Source: Nitrospiraceae bacterium (GTDB lineage Bacteria > Nitrospirota > Nitrospiria > Nitrospirales > UBA8639). From it: a stretch of DNA of 18,793 nucleotides. The DNA lies in assembly GCA_003523945.1 (NCBI GenBank), contig DOFS01000266.1, forward strand, positions 1 through 18,793, read 5' to 3'. This document shows positions 7,704-16,252 of this stretch, piece by piece. The translations under genes and the position numbers were made by a program. Every line of letters begins with the position of its first letter. The first letter of the stretch is position 1. A model generated the notes under the pieces. That model was not told where the DNA came from, ran no database searches, and saw only the letters and a program-made list of their open reading frames with translations.

Positions 7704-9074
7704 ATGAAACATTGGAATACTAATAGGATGATAATGCTTTGCCTAGTAGGGGTAATGGTTATCAGCTTAAACCCCAGAGGGGTGCGTGCGGCTGAGTTTT
7801 TTGTCGCGACGACGGGCAATGATTCCAACTCCGGGACCATTGGATCTCCATTTCTCACGCTCGAAAAAGCCGCCAATGTCATGGCCTCTGGCGACACCAT
7901 GTTTATTCGTGGTGGGACGTATCGGCGAACGGCTCAGTATCTCGATGTCCCAAGTGGTGGTGGGTCATGGGCAACAGCCACCACCGTTCAGGCGTATAAG
8001 AACGAGGAAGTGATCATTACACCGCAAGATCCCACGGAGAAAGGGACTGATGTGATTCTCCTTCCCAATAATAAATCTTACATCATCTTTGACGGGTTGA
8101 TCCTTGATGGGCTTCGCAGTGGGCTCAGGAATGGGGGTGATGGAGGGTTTTACTTTGACCGAGCCTATGACTATTCCAATCCGTCGCATCATATTCGTCT
8201 GATCAACTTGGAAATACGGAACACTTATAGCAATGCTATTTTGACCAGAAACGCGACCCATAATGAATTTATCAATCTGAACTTGCATCACGCAGATCAT
8301 AATAATCCCGCTTATGGATACTCCCAGGGCCCATATGGGATTTACATGGCGAGTGGGAATAATCTAATGATGGGATGTGACGTTCATCATAATGGGGCGT
8401 ATGGCATTCATCACTATTCGAATCATCCCCCACCCCACGTGCCAGACAACAATATTTACATTGGTAACACCGTCCATGATAATGGGCGATCCGGATTTCG
8501 CATTGGGGGTAAGAACACTAATGTGACGCTTATCAACAATCTGGCTTATCGAAACGGATGGGGACCGAAGGTTAATCGATATGGGTTTCACGTTGAGGGT
8601 GGAATTTCCAATGTCCTGCTCTACAACAATACGTCGTATGGCAATGTGGAGGGGGAGTTGTTATTGCGGGTAGGGACCTTGCCTGTGACAATTAAGAATA
8701 ATATATTCTTCGGGGTCAGCGACAACGCTTTTACGGTTTTTCTGGATGGCAGCTCCGGGGCGGTTCTGGATTACAATGCAATTTATCATCCCCATGAAAG
8801 TTTTCGTATACGCAATCAAGGATCAGCAACAATCTCCAACACAATTTACAAGGATCCCCTCTTTGTTAATGCTAAAAATGCAGATTTCCATTTGCAGCCA
8901 GGGAGCCCTGCAATAGGGAAAGGAGTCGTGCTTAATGAAGTGAAAATTGATTATGACAATGTTCAAAGAAATCTAGAAGGGCCATTCGATATTGGAGCAT
9001 ACTCTTTTTCAGGTTCATCATTGCCTAGCGTTTCGGAACGACCTGCTTCTCCACGGAATGTACAAGTTTATTGA
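7704..9074 (+). CDS. Secreted right-handed parallel beta-helix protein (copy 2)
   Basis: This encodes 456 residues. ATG at 7704 is preferred over the in-frame GTG at 7698, because GGAGGG at 7693-7698 is then correctly spaced. Residues 1-29 are a signal peptide (VRA|AEFF cleavage), ending at the same residue number as in copy 1. By hand alignment about two thirds of the first 107 mature residues are identical to copy 1, including VPSGGGSW, GTDVILLPN and IFDGLILDG. Copy 2 has about a dozen extra residues before YGIYMAS (211), and the His-rich patch GCDVHHN is at 224-230. The end is DIGAYSFSG plus a tail (PASPRNVQVY) resembling the first strand of an FN3-like domain cut short by TGA. Enzyme type and substrate are unknown. 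It may modify or bind the polysaccharide made by the downstream cluster, but IS debris separates them. Confidence 0.87.
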   Translation: MKHWNTNRMIMLCLVGVMVISLNPRGVRAAEFFVATTGNDSNSGTIGSPFLTLEKAANVMASGDTMFIRGGTYRRTAQYLDVPSGGGSWATATTVQAYKNEEVIITPQDPTEKGTDVILLPNNKSYIIFDGLILDGLRSGLRNGGDGGFYFDRAYDYSNPSHHIRLINLEIRNTYSNAILTRNATHNEFINLNLHHADHNNPAYGYSQGPYGIYMASGNNLMMGCDVHHNGAYGIHHYSNHPPPHVPDNNIYIGNTVHDNGRSGFRIGGKNTNVTLINNLAYRNGWGPKVNRYGFHVEGGISNVLLYNNTSYGNVEGELLLRVGTLPVTIKNNIFFGVSDNAFTVFLDGSSGAVLDYNAIYHPHESFRIRNQGSATISNTIYKDPLFVNAKNADFHLQPGSPAIGKGVVLNEVKIDYDNVQRNLEGPFDIGAYSFSGSSLPSVSERPASPRNVQVY

Positions 9075-9137
9075 AAATAAGCATCCCCATCCACGACAAA
9101 TCTTTACTGATAGCTTTCTTTGGGGACAGGGTAGGCC

Positions 9138-9162
9138 TGATTTCCTCCCCAAAAAGTAGACC
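9138..9162 (+). repeat. Left inverted repeat of IS3 element at 9138
   Basis: It starts TGA and carries CTCCCCAAAAAGTAGACC. It pairs with 10334-10358 on the opposite strand, allowing small gaps and about five mismatches. Confidence 0.7.
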
Positions 9163-9217
9163 AGGCCAAAGTGAGAAGATTTGCTACGCTGCAGACCTTC
9201 AACCTGGGAGGGAAACG

Positions 9218-9506
9218 ATGAAGAAGAGAAAGTATTCGGAGGAACAGATTGCAACCGCGCTGTGAGACGTGGATGCTGGAGCCCCCGTCATCGAGGTGAC
9301 AAGAAATCGGGGGCCAGTGCGGCCACTTATTATCTGTGGTGTAAAAAAATAGTCAGATGGGCATCGCGGAAATCCGGCGGTTAAGGCAGGAGGACGAAAA
9401 TCGAAAGCTCAAACAGCCGGTTGCCGATTTGATGCTCGATAAGGTGATGCTGCAGGAGGTGATCGCAAAAAAAGTTGTAAAGGCCCCCAACGAAAGGGTG
9501 CCCTAG
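9218..9506 (+). pseudogene. IS3-family transposase orfA, broken
   Basis: GGGAGGG upstream and ATG at 9218 give MKKRKYSEEQIATAL, then TGA at 9263 (family has Arg, CGA to TGA), then DVDAGAPVIEVTR. A frameshift leads to GASAATYYLWCKK and another to QMGIAEIRRLRQEDENRKLK, then ADLMLDKVMLQEVIAKK. These are the HTH and leucine-zipper parts of the OrfA common in many Gram-negative bacteria. It ends at a TAG at 9504-9506. At least two frameshifts and one stop make it non-functional. Confidence 0.85.
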
Positions 9507-10330
9507 TAACGGAGCTGGTACGACGGTTTCCGATCGGGTGCGACGTGCGTATGGGCTACTGAGGTTCAATCGGGCTAGTCGGTATTATTGCCCGCATCCG
9601 CGAGAAGACCGGGAGATTTGTGGGGGCATTTGCCAGTTTGCGCAGGCCCGTCCCCGGTTTGGATTTCAGCGAATTCATGTGTTGCTGAAACGGGAAGGCT
9701 GGGTAGTCAATCGCAAACTAGTGCATCGGATTTATCGCGAAGAAGATCTCACAGTCGATTGCGGCGGTGGCAGAAGCGAGCTAGTACGCTCCGCATCTTT
9801 CCCGCAGCACCGAGCCAGGGCAACGAACGGTGGAGTATGGGTTTTTTGCCAGAATTTCTGCTGGATGGCAGATGATTCCGAGCTTTGACGGTTGGTCGTG
9901 GGTAATTATACCCGTGCATGTCCAATCATAGATGTAGACGCGGCGCTCACCGGCCGGTAAATCGTTGGAGTATTAGAACGGGTAGCCAAGTGAACGGCGT
10001 TTACCAAGATGATTACCGTTGATAAAAGTCGTGAGTTATCCTCAAAAGCTCTCCATGTTTGGGCCTATGTGCATGGAGTCAAACTGGATTCATTCGATCT
10101 GGGAAACCGGTATGGAATGCGGTTTTTGAGAGTTTCAACGGGAGGTTGCGGGATGAGCTTCTCAATGCCAACGTGTTTGTCTCCTTGCATGATGCACGGC
10201 AAAAGATTGGAGCGTGTCGGATCGATTGTAATGAGAACGGGCCTCACAGCTCTTAGGGCATTTAATGCCTCAGGAATTTATGAAGCAGATCATGACAACC
10301 GGGCTACGAAAGAGGGCCAAATTCCAGTAA
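9506..10330 (+). pseudogene. IS3-family transposase orfB, broken
   Basis: Across several frames the expected protein can be followed: VTELVRRFPIG, RRAYGLLRFNRASRYYCPHP, ARPRFGFQRIHVLLKREGWV, NRKLVHRIYREEDLTV, then (shifted) RRWQKRASTLRIFPAAPSQG and NERWSMGF, then NYTRACPIIDVDAALTGR. The second catalytic region near 10009 reads MITVDKSRELSSKALHVWAY, where the family has MITVDNGPEFSSKAL, so the DNGPE motif is damaged. The third region gives AVFESFNGRLRDELLNANVF with the E-S-F context. It ends near ENGPHSS.GHLMPQEFMKQI. At least five frame changes. The DDE-type transposase is clearly dead. Confidence 0.85.
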
Positions 10331-10333
10331 TTG

Positions 10334-10358
10334 GCGGTCTAGTTTAGGGGAAGGGTCA
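10334..10358 (-). repeat. Right inverted repeat of IS3 element at 9138
   Basis: GGTCTAGTTTAGGGG followed by AAGGGTCA ends at 10358. On the opposite strand it starts TGACCCTTCCCC and matches the left end at 9138. Confidence 0.7.
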
Positions 10359-10825
10359 AAGACTTGGTAGCTTTGGAAGACATCGGTATAGTATTATGAG
10401 AATTGTCGGCGTTTTGGGATAGACGTGCCACACCTTTGGTACGACCGACTCGCCAAATTTAATATCTACTCTCAGATAATGAGTCAAATAATAAGCGGAG
10501 TGCAGCTGATAGAACTGCTAGGAAATTCCAATTTCGCGACGCCTCGAACTTAGAATTTTTCTCTTTACACAGAGCTGCCATTTCACGGGTCCCGACTCGC
10601 GTGCAGGACCTTAAACTCCCAACAGAAAATATACTTAGGGAATTGCGAAAAGTTGGTCGAACAACGAAAAGAGAAATTTCGTTTATTAATTATGAGTTTG
10701 TTCTATGCCTTGAACAAGCGTGATTTAATTTTAGCATCACCCAAAAAGGCCGGATAAGCCTGCCAATATTGGTTATGATGCGTTTGAGTGAACCAATCAT
10801 CCCACACACAAAGGAGGCCTTTCCG
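10359..10825. other. 467-base stretch between two dead IS elements, no gene seen
   Basis: It is A/T-rich, with stops in all frames except short shadows. The first 330 bases contain nothing I can name. The last 130 bases probably include the left end of the IS1380-type element, because its ribosome-binding-like AAGGAGG lies at 10811-10817. I could not find a convincing inverted pair of ends for that element. Confidence 0.5.
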
Positions 10826-12279
10826 GTGAAGAAGCGTAGCAATACACAGAGCCGTGGGCGCGGCATGCGTAAGCTGGATACTGGACCGCACAGGCACGGC
10901 CCATGTGAAAGCTTGGCCACGCGCACTAAGAGGTTGGGAGCCACCTCGATGCGATGAGTGGTGGAGGGGATCGCCCCCGTGTCTCGGCGAATGCCCAAAT
11001 TGGGTTACGGTAGCAGGTTGATGCCGCTTTGGGGCTGTTGAAGGTGCATTTTCGGTATCATGAGTCTGATCATGTCTTGAATATCGCGTACAATATCCTG
11101 TGCGGCGGGACACGGCTGGATGACATTGCGTGGCTCCGCCATGACGTGGCCTCGAGGAACGGCTTGGATGCGGATTTGATCCCAGATCCCACCACCGCGG
11201 GCAACTTCACTCGACGCTTTTCGGAGACGGATATGGTGACGCTGATGAAATCGATTCATGCGAGACGGCCCAAACTTTGGAGCAGGCGAGGAGCCGAAGG
11301 GCTGGGGCCCATCACTTATCTGGATATCGATGGGACGATTGCACCGACTGGTGTGGAGTGCCAAGAAGGGAGCGACATTTCCTACAAGGGCATCTGGGGC
11401 AATGCTCCCTTGATTCTCTCGGTAGCCAACACCAAAGAAGTCTTGTCTGTGATCAATCCTCCGGGCAAGGGGCCCAGCCCTCGAGGGGCGCCGCGCCTCT
11501 GTATTGGTGGGGATAAGGATTTCTCGCTCACCACGTATTTCGACTGGTGGGCCGAACGGGCGGACTTCATCTTCGGTATGGACAATCAGGTGGCTCTGCG
11601 CACACGCGCCGAGGCCTTGAGTGAGGAGGGCTGGCGCCGCCTAGCACGCCAGCCCACAGACGCATTCCAGACGGGAGCCACGCGCGAGCTATTACAAAAA
11701 AAACGAGCGGGAACGCATGGTCAAAGAACGCGAGTAACTCAACCGACACCTCAACTCCGAGGATGTGGCCGAGTTTGCGTATCAGCTCGGCCAGTGCTCC
11801 CGCCCGTATCGCGGGGTAGCTCTTCGCAAGAACATCAGCAAGATGAAAAAGGAGAATGTACTGGTCGATGAGATCCGCTCTTTCTTCTCCATCACCACAC
11901 GTACCGACTTGACGGCCGCCGCCGTCGTGGTGTGCGCCAATGAGCGGTGTGATCAGGAAAATGTCATTAAGCAACTCAAGCACGGGGGCATACGATTCGC
12001 CTGCCGGTCTAGGATCTCCTCAGCAACTAGGCCTCTATTGTCATGGCCACCCTGGCCTGGAACCTCAAATCATGGTTCGCCATGATGCTGCACCTGAAGA
12101 GTGATCGCGACGTCCCCATTCGCATGGAGTTTCGACGTTTCATGAATAGCATGATTCTGATCCCCGGTCGTGTGGTGCGCCGAGCTCGAACCATTGTCGT
12201 CCGGATCCTTGGCTATCAGCCTATGCTTGATCGGCTCTTCAGTGCATGAAACACCATCGAACGAACCCGCTTTGGCTAG
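10826..12279 (+). pseudogene. IS1380-family transposase, broken
   Basis: A GTG at 10826 after AAGGAGG (10811-10817) gives VKKRSNTQSRGRGMRKLD, a basic start. The next 180 bases are frame-scrambled. From 11015 the match is clear: VDAALGLLKVHFRYHESDHV, LNIAYNILCGGTRLDDI, IPDPTTAGNFTRRFSETD, then the first Asp in YLDIDGTIAPTG. VINPPGKGPSP passes abruptly to CIGGDKDFSLTTYFDWWAER (second Asp), with some 20 residues of the usual intervening helix missing. A frameshift at an A8 run (11696-11703) leads to SEDVAEFAYQLGQCSRPYR, ITTRTDLTAAAVVVCANERC and DQENVIKQLKHGG (Glu). Another shift gives ATLAWNLKSWFAMMLHLKSD and GYQPMLDRLFSA, a TGA in place of Trp, then NTIERTRFG and TAG at 12277. The catalytic residues survive, but the protein cannot be made. 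Confidence 0.85.
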
Positions 12280-12455
12280 CGGACCACCCTCGACGTGCCG
12301 GTTGCCAAGCGTTCGCCAAGGAAGGGTCATGGCCTCTTCCCAGTTTCCATGGCATGTCAAGGGGTCAAAAATGGACAAGAAATCCAAACGCGCTTATTTG
12401 AGGGCTAGTACCGGATGGTTGCGATGTCCCCTAATCACCAAAAATTAAGTCATTA

Positions 12456-13667
12456 ATGAAAATCACTTTTTTAACACAGTATTATCCTCCCGAGGTTGGT
12501 GCACCACAGGCGAGACTTTCAGAGTTATGTCGTCATTTTATCCAGCGAGGTCATACGGTCACCGTGTTGGCTGGAATGCCTAATTATCCCCAAGGCAGGA
12601 TTTTCGACGGTTACGGGGGTGTCATTCGAAATGAAACTCATGAGAGGCTACGTATTATCCGGACATTCATATATCCCACACAAAAAGCTGACTTTTTGCA
12701 TAGGTTAACGAACTATTTTTCATTTACGCTGTCTTCTGCCTTCCTAGGCGCTGTGGTACTTCCTAAAGCTGATTTTTTGTTTGTAGAAAGTCCGCCACTT
12801 TTTCTGGGGTTGTCTGGTTTTTGGTTAAGCTGGCTGAAGCGGATGCGAATGATTTTTAATGTCTCAGACCTCTGGCCCGAATCTGCTGTACAATTGGGAG
12901 TATTAAAGAAAAATAGTTTTGGCTATCGAATAAGTGCAAGATTGGAGAAATTTTGCTACCAGCAAGCATGGCTGATAACGGGTCAATCCAAGAGCATCAT
13001 GGAAGATATTCGGACACGCTTTCCCAGTCGACCCACCTTTCATCTTTCGAATGGAGTCGATACTAAAATATTTCACCCGAGGAGGAGCACTCAAGAATCG
13101 CGTGAAATTTTAGGCCATGGCAAGGACTGTGTGGTTTTTTACGCCGGTCTACATGGGCTGGCTCAAGGTTTGGAACAAGCCCTGGCTGCTGCACACTTGC
13201 TCCGCTCAGAGGTTAATTTGAAGTTTGTGCTGCTTGGTAATGGCCCCACAAAAGGTTCCTTGGTTGAGCTGGCCAGGCAGAGTGATCTGCATAATGTGTG
13301 TTTTCTGGAATCCCGTCCAGCCCAGGAAATTCCGGCTTTGGTTGCCGCTGCTGATATTGTCTTAGTGCCCCTCAAGATTTACATAACCGGAGCTGTCCCT
13401 TCCAAGTTATACGAAGCGATGGCCAGCGGACGCCCAGTAATATTGGTTGCGAGTGGAGAGGCAGCTGAAATTGTGCGCGACCATCAAACCGGAATTGTGG
13501 TGGAGCCTGGGGATGTCGCGAGCTTAGTCCAGGCGATTCGGACTCTGTATACACGGCCCGACCTTCGTAAGGTTTTTGGTGAGAATGGACGGCAGGTGGC
13601 TGAAAAATATTATGACCGGACCACTATTGCCGGGGGCTTCATTGACCATTTGGAATCTTGTTTATGA
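12456..13667 (+). CDS. Family 4 glycosyltransferase (WbuB-like)
   Basis: This 403-residue cytosolic or membrane-associated GT-B enzyme probably adds a sugar from a nucleotide donor to a lipid-linked glycan. The N-terminal Rossmann half starts MKITFLTQYYPPEVGAPQAR; the PPEVGAPQAR motif and NYPQG (43-47) are typical of the GT4 WbuB group. SDLWPES lies at 137-143 and SNGVD at 198-202. The donor-binding half has FYAGLHGLAQGLE (228-240), LLGNGP (259-264) and AVPSKLYEAMASGRPVI (313-329), holding the conserved Glu (E320), then SGEAAEIV (333-340). The length is normal. There is no strong Shine-Dalgarno sequence. It is the first intact gene after the IS1380 wreck, so its original promoter may have been lost or replaced. 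The stop overlaps the next start (ATGA), indicating coupled translation with wecB. The acceptor and donor sugars are not predictable. Confidence 0.88.
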   Translation: MKITFLTQYYPPEVGAPQARLSELCRHFIQRGHTVTVLAGMPNYPQGRIFDGYGGVIRNETHERLRIIRTFIYPTQKADFLHRLTNYFSFTLSSAFLGAVVLPKADFLFVESPPLFLGLSGFWLSWLKRMRMIFNVSDLWPESAVQLGVLKKNSFGYRISARLEKFCYQQAWLITGQSKSIMEDIRTRFPSRPTFHLSNGVDTKIFHPRRSTQESREILGHGKDCVVFYAGLHGLAQGLEQALAAAHLLRSEVNLKFVLLGNGPTKGSLVELARQSDLHNVCFLESRPAQEIPALVAAADIVLVPLKIYITGAVPSKLYEAMASGRPVILVASGEAAEIVRDHQTGIVVEPGDVASLVQAIRTLYTRPDLRKVFGENGRQVAEKYYDRTTIAGGFIDHLESCL

Positions 13668-14749
13668 TTAAAATTTGTACGGTGGTAGGGGCACGTCCCA
13701 ATTTCATGAAAATGGCGCCGGTAATTCTCGAGCTCACACGGCGCGAGTTGCTGCAATTTTGTGTACACACTGGACAACATTATGATGCGCAAATGTCGAC
13801 GGTATTTTTTAATGAATTGGGTATGCCGAAACCGGATGCCTTTTTGGGTGTAGGATCTTGTTCGCATGCGGAACAGACAGCACGTATTATGGTATCTTTT
13901 GAAAAACTTTGCCTGGAGCAAAGCCCTGCTCTGGTTGTGGTCGCGGGTGATGTCAATTCGACACTTGCCTGTGCACTGGTTGCTGCTAAGCTTCATATTC
14001 CAGTTGCCCATGTAGAATCGGGTTTGCGTTCGTTTGACCGTTCCATGCCCGAGGAAATTAATAGGATTGTGACTGATCATCTGGCATCCATACTTTTTAC
14101 GACTGAGCCAAGCGGAAACAACAATTTGCTTAAAGAGGGAATTTCTCAAAATCAGATTCACTTTGTTGGGAATACGATGATTGATAGCCTAATGACCCAT
14201 CTAGATAAGGCCTTGGCTGGGAAACCTTGGCAACGATTTAATTTGGACCCCGATTCCTATGGCTTGGTGACTCTGCATCGTCCCGCCAATGTCGATGATC
14301 TTTCTACTCTTACCGAGATTAGCGTGGCCCTCAAGGAAATTTCTGCAGAACTACCCCTTTTGTTTCCGGTCCATCCTCGAACCCGTGACAGACTTAACCA
14401 AGCCATGCCTAATTGTGGTGCTATCCGAATCGTCGAACCCTTAGGCTATTTGGACTTTTTGGCCTTGATGGCCAAAGCGCGCTTGGTTTTAACCGATTCA
14501 GGAGGTATTCAGGAAGAAACTACTATATTGGGCGTTCCTTGTGTCACAATACGCCCCAATACGGAGCGTCCTGTTACTATAGAATCAGGGACTAATCGGC
14601 TGGCGGGAGTCACCAAAGAAGGTATTGTCGGGTGCGCCGGAGATATTTTCTCGCAAAAATCATTACACAACATACCGCCACTGCTTTGGGACGGAAAGGC
14701 GGCCGGTCGTATTGTTGATGTAATAGAGAAAGAACTGGTGGGTAGCTAA
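13664..14749 (+). CDS. wecB: UDP-N-acetylglucosamine 2-epimerase (non-hydrolysing)
   Basis: This 361-residue enzyme interconverts UDP-GlcNAc and UDP-ManNAc in the cytosol, supplying ManNAc or ManNAcA for surface polysaccharides. The start at 13664 overlaps the stop of the glycosyltransferase (ATGA); an in-frame TTG at 13658 is less likely. Family motifs are in order: VVGARPNFMKMAPV (7-20), TGQHYD (36-41), VAGDVNST (93-100), HVESGLRSFDRSMPEEINR (116-134), THLDK-type helix, LVTLHRPANVDD (201-212), FPVHPRTR (234-241), TDSGGIQEE (277-285) and RPNTERP (297-303). D96, E118, E131 and H205 correspond to the catalytic positions known for E. coli WecB. Length and residues suggest an active enzyme. No UDP-ManNAc dehydrogenase (wecC) is in the window, so further conversion, if any, is encoded elsewhere. 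Confidence 0.93.
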   Translation: MIKICTVVGARPNFMKMAPVILELTRRELLQFCVHTGQHYDAQMSTVFFNELGMPKPDAFLGVGSCSHAEQTARIMVSFEKLCLEQSPALVVVAGDVNSTLACALVAAKLHIPVAHVESGLRSFDRSMPEEINRIVTDHLASILFTTEPSGNNNLLKEGISQNQIHFVGNTMIDSLMTHLDKALAGKPWQRFNLDPDSYGLVTLHRPANVDDLSTLTEISVALKEISAELPLLFPVHPRTRDRLNQAMPNCGAIRIVEPLGYLDFLALMAKARLVLTDSGGIQEETTILGVPCVTIRPNTERPVTIESGTNRLAGVTKEGIVGCAGDIFSQKSLHNIPPLLWDGKAAGRIVDVIEKELVGS

Positions 14750-15386
14750 GAATCCCTTATGACCTTTGTTCTCAATGTTTTGTCTCCGAAAAATCCGAAT
14801 TCCTTAATCATGGGAAGTCTCAAAAGGCATTCGCTCTCTCATTCAGTCCATTCTTTTGTGGCGTCTGTCGGTTTTCTGATTTGTTGCCTTGTTCCCTACA
14901 GGATTCCCTCCCTTTGTGATATTCTGGCTGACTCGAAGCGGATTTCCTAACGTGATTGGAAAAGGCGTAGTCATATTTTTGGCTCGGCTTTTAGTGAGAA
15001 GATCCAGGCTATTGGGCGCCTCCAAAAAACTTCCAGCATCCAATATCCTGCAATTGATGTCCGGGAAGTAGATTAATATGTAGAATTAATTAGGTGTTGT
15101 TTTCATTCAGGAGGAATCATCCAATGGTTGAAGACAAATGGCTCTGAGAATTTAGGCTAACAGAGTTGGCCGTTCGTAGGGTACATTTTACTGTTCGGTA
15201 GAAGGATAACGGGTTCGGTTTTGCGTGAATGGGGTAAGGCTAGTAAATTTTGTATTGTCATTGTCAAGATAAACTTCCTGACGAACGTATTCCAAATCTT
15301 CAATCTAATCCCTAAAATATATGGTCGGATATCGGGAAGCAATTTCTTCTAAGGGACCATCACGAAGTTAGGGGGTAGGTGGTGAT
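14750..15386. other. 637-base gap inside the polysaccharide cluster
   Basis: No gene of normal size is present. An AGGAGG at 15109-15114 precedes ATG at 15124 by 9 bases, but the frame stops after seven codons (MVEDKWL). This is either a decayed gene start or a short leader. Small open frames at 14759-14950 and 14889-15071 lack ribosome binding sites and resemble nothing known to me. The break in an otherwise compact cluster suggests a lost gene. Confidence 0.5.
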
Positions 15387-16097
15387 ATGGATTATCAATT
15401 CTCTGAGTCCGGAAAGGTTGAAGAAGCTCGAATTCAAGCAGCCTATGCCAAGCGGCAAGGGAGTAATTTATATTCGTGGTTTAATCCGAGTTATGTTTTC
15501 ATGGCGCAGGAACAAGAACGGCGAATGTTGGTTGCTCTGGAGCAACATGGTTTTGCCCTCTTAAATACCATAAGAATACTTGAGATTGGCTGTGGAAGAG
15601 GGTATTGGCTCAGAGAGTTCATCAAATGGGGCGCCAAGCCTCAAAATATTAAAGGGATAGATCTTCTTTCTGATCGCGTCGAAGAAGCCAGAAGGCTATG
15701 TCCCGAGGGAGTAGAAATTAAATGTGGGAGTGCGGGGAAACTTGATTTTAGGGACGAAACCTTTGACCTCGTTCTCCAGTCTACTGTTTTTTCTTCCATA
15801 CTTGATTCTTCTTTACGACAACAAATTTCCCAGGAAATGCTCCGCGTTTTAAAGGAAAATGGTGCTATTCTCTGGTATGATTTCCACGTGAATAACCCCA
15901 GAAACCCTGATGTTCAGGGTGTAAATAAGCGGGCAATCCTTCATTTGTTCCCGGGTTGCCGGATTGAACTTCGTCGAATCACTCTGGCTCCTCCTCTTGC
16001 CAGGTTTCTTGCGCCCTATTCCTTGTTGGCTTGCTCACTTCTTGAACAGCTTAAAGTATTCAACACGCATTATCTTGGCGTAATTCGTAAGGCATAG
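15387..16097 (+). CDS. Class I SAM-dependent methyltransferase
   Basis: This 236-residue cytosolic enzyme is expected to transfer a methyl group from S-adenosylmethionine; the context points to a sugar or glycan substrate. Motif I is LEIGCGRGYW (65-74), the acidic ribose-binding position is D92 in KGIDLLSDRVEEAR, the motif II region is CGSAGKLDFRDETFDLVLQS (113-132), and MLRVLKENGAILWYDF (151-166) is the post-II/III strand. This is the Methyltransf_11/25 architecture. The first 60 residues form a helical cap with NLYSWFNPSYVFM. The end (ARFLAPYSLLACSLLEQL) is hydrophobic and could touch the membrane. AGGTGG (15376-15381) is the likely ribosome site. It sits 637 bases after wecB and 155 before the aminotransferase. 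The site of methylation, for example the non-reducing end of the glycan, is not known. Confidence 0.85.
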   Translation: MDYQFSESGKVEEARIQAAYAKRQGSNLYSWFNPSYVFMAQEQERRMLVALEQHGFALLNTIRILEIGCGRGYWLREFIKWGAKPQNIKGIDLLSDRVEEARRLCPEGVEIKCGSAGKLDFRDETFDLVLQSTVFSSILDSSLRQQISQEMLRVLKENGAILWYDFHVNNPRNPDVQGVNKRAILHLFPGCRIELRRITLAPPLARFLAPYSLLACSLLEQLKVFNTHYLGVIRKA

Positions 16098-16252
16098 GCA
16101 TTTTCCGGCGAGAGGTACGCTGTGCAATTTTGTTCAAACATCATCAAAGATAGCTCTGAGGCCAAAGGGTTTTAACCGGGCTCTCTGTACTTATGGAACA
16201 TTTGATTTATAATTTGCCGTACTTCCTTATTTATTTACCGGGGTACTAAAGA

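Larger units (their letters stand above)
9138..10358 (+). mobile_element. IS3-family element with both inverted ends, inactive
   Basis: TGATTTCCTCCCC..GTAGACC (from 9138) and, read inward on the - strand from 10358, TGACCCTTCCCC..CTAGACC, form imperfect inverted repeats of about 25 bp. Between them lie orfA and orfB remnants in the usual order. The total of 1221 bp is typical for IS3. Flanking bases (GGCC before, AAGA after) show no target duplication, so it is either old or rearranged. It begins 63 bases after the stop of beta-helix gene 2. Confidence 0.8.

Noticed and set aside
516..9074. Beta-helix genes as passengers of a composite transposon
   Set aside because: The IS remnants differ in family and orientation, and none flanks the gene pair as matching ends.
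10690..11113. Two overlapping - strand open frames of 102 and 136 residues
   Set aside because: They lie opposite the IS1380 transposase, whose + strand translation is clearly recognisable from 11015.
13658..13664. TTG at 13658 as the wecB start
   Set aside because: The ATG at 13664 forms the ATGA overlap with the upstream stop and matches the usual N-terminus of the family.
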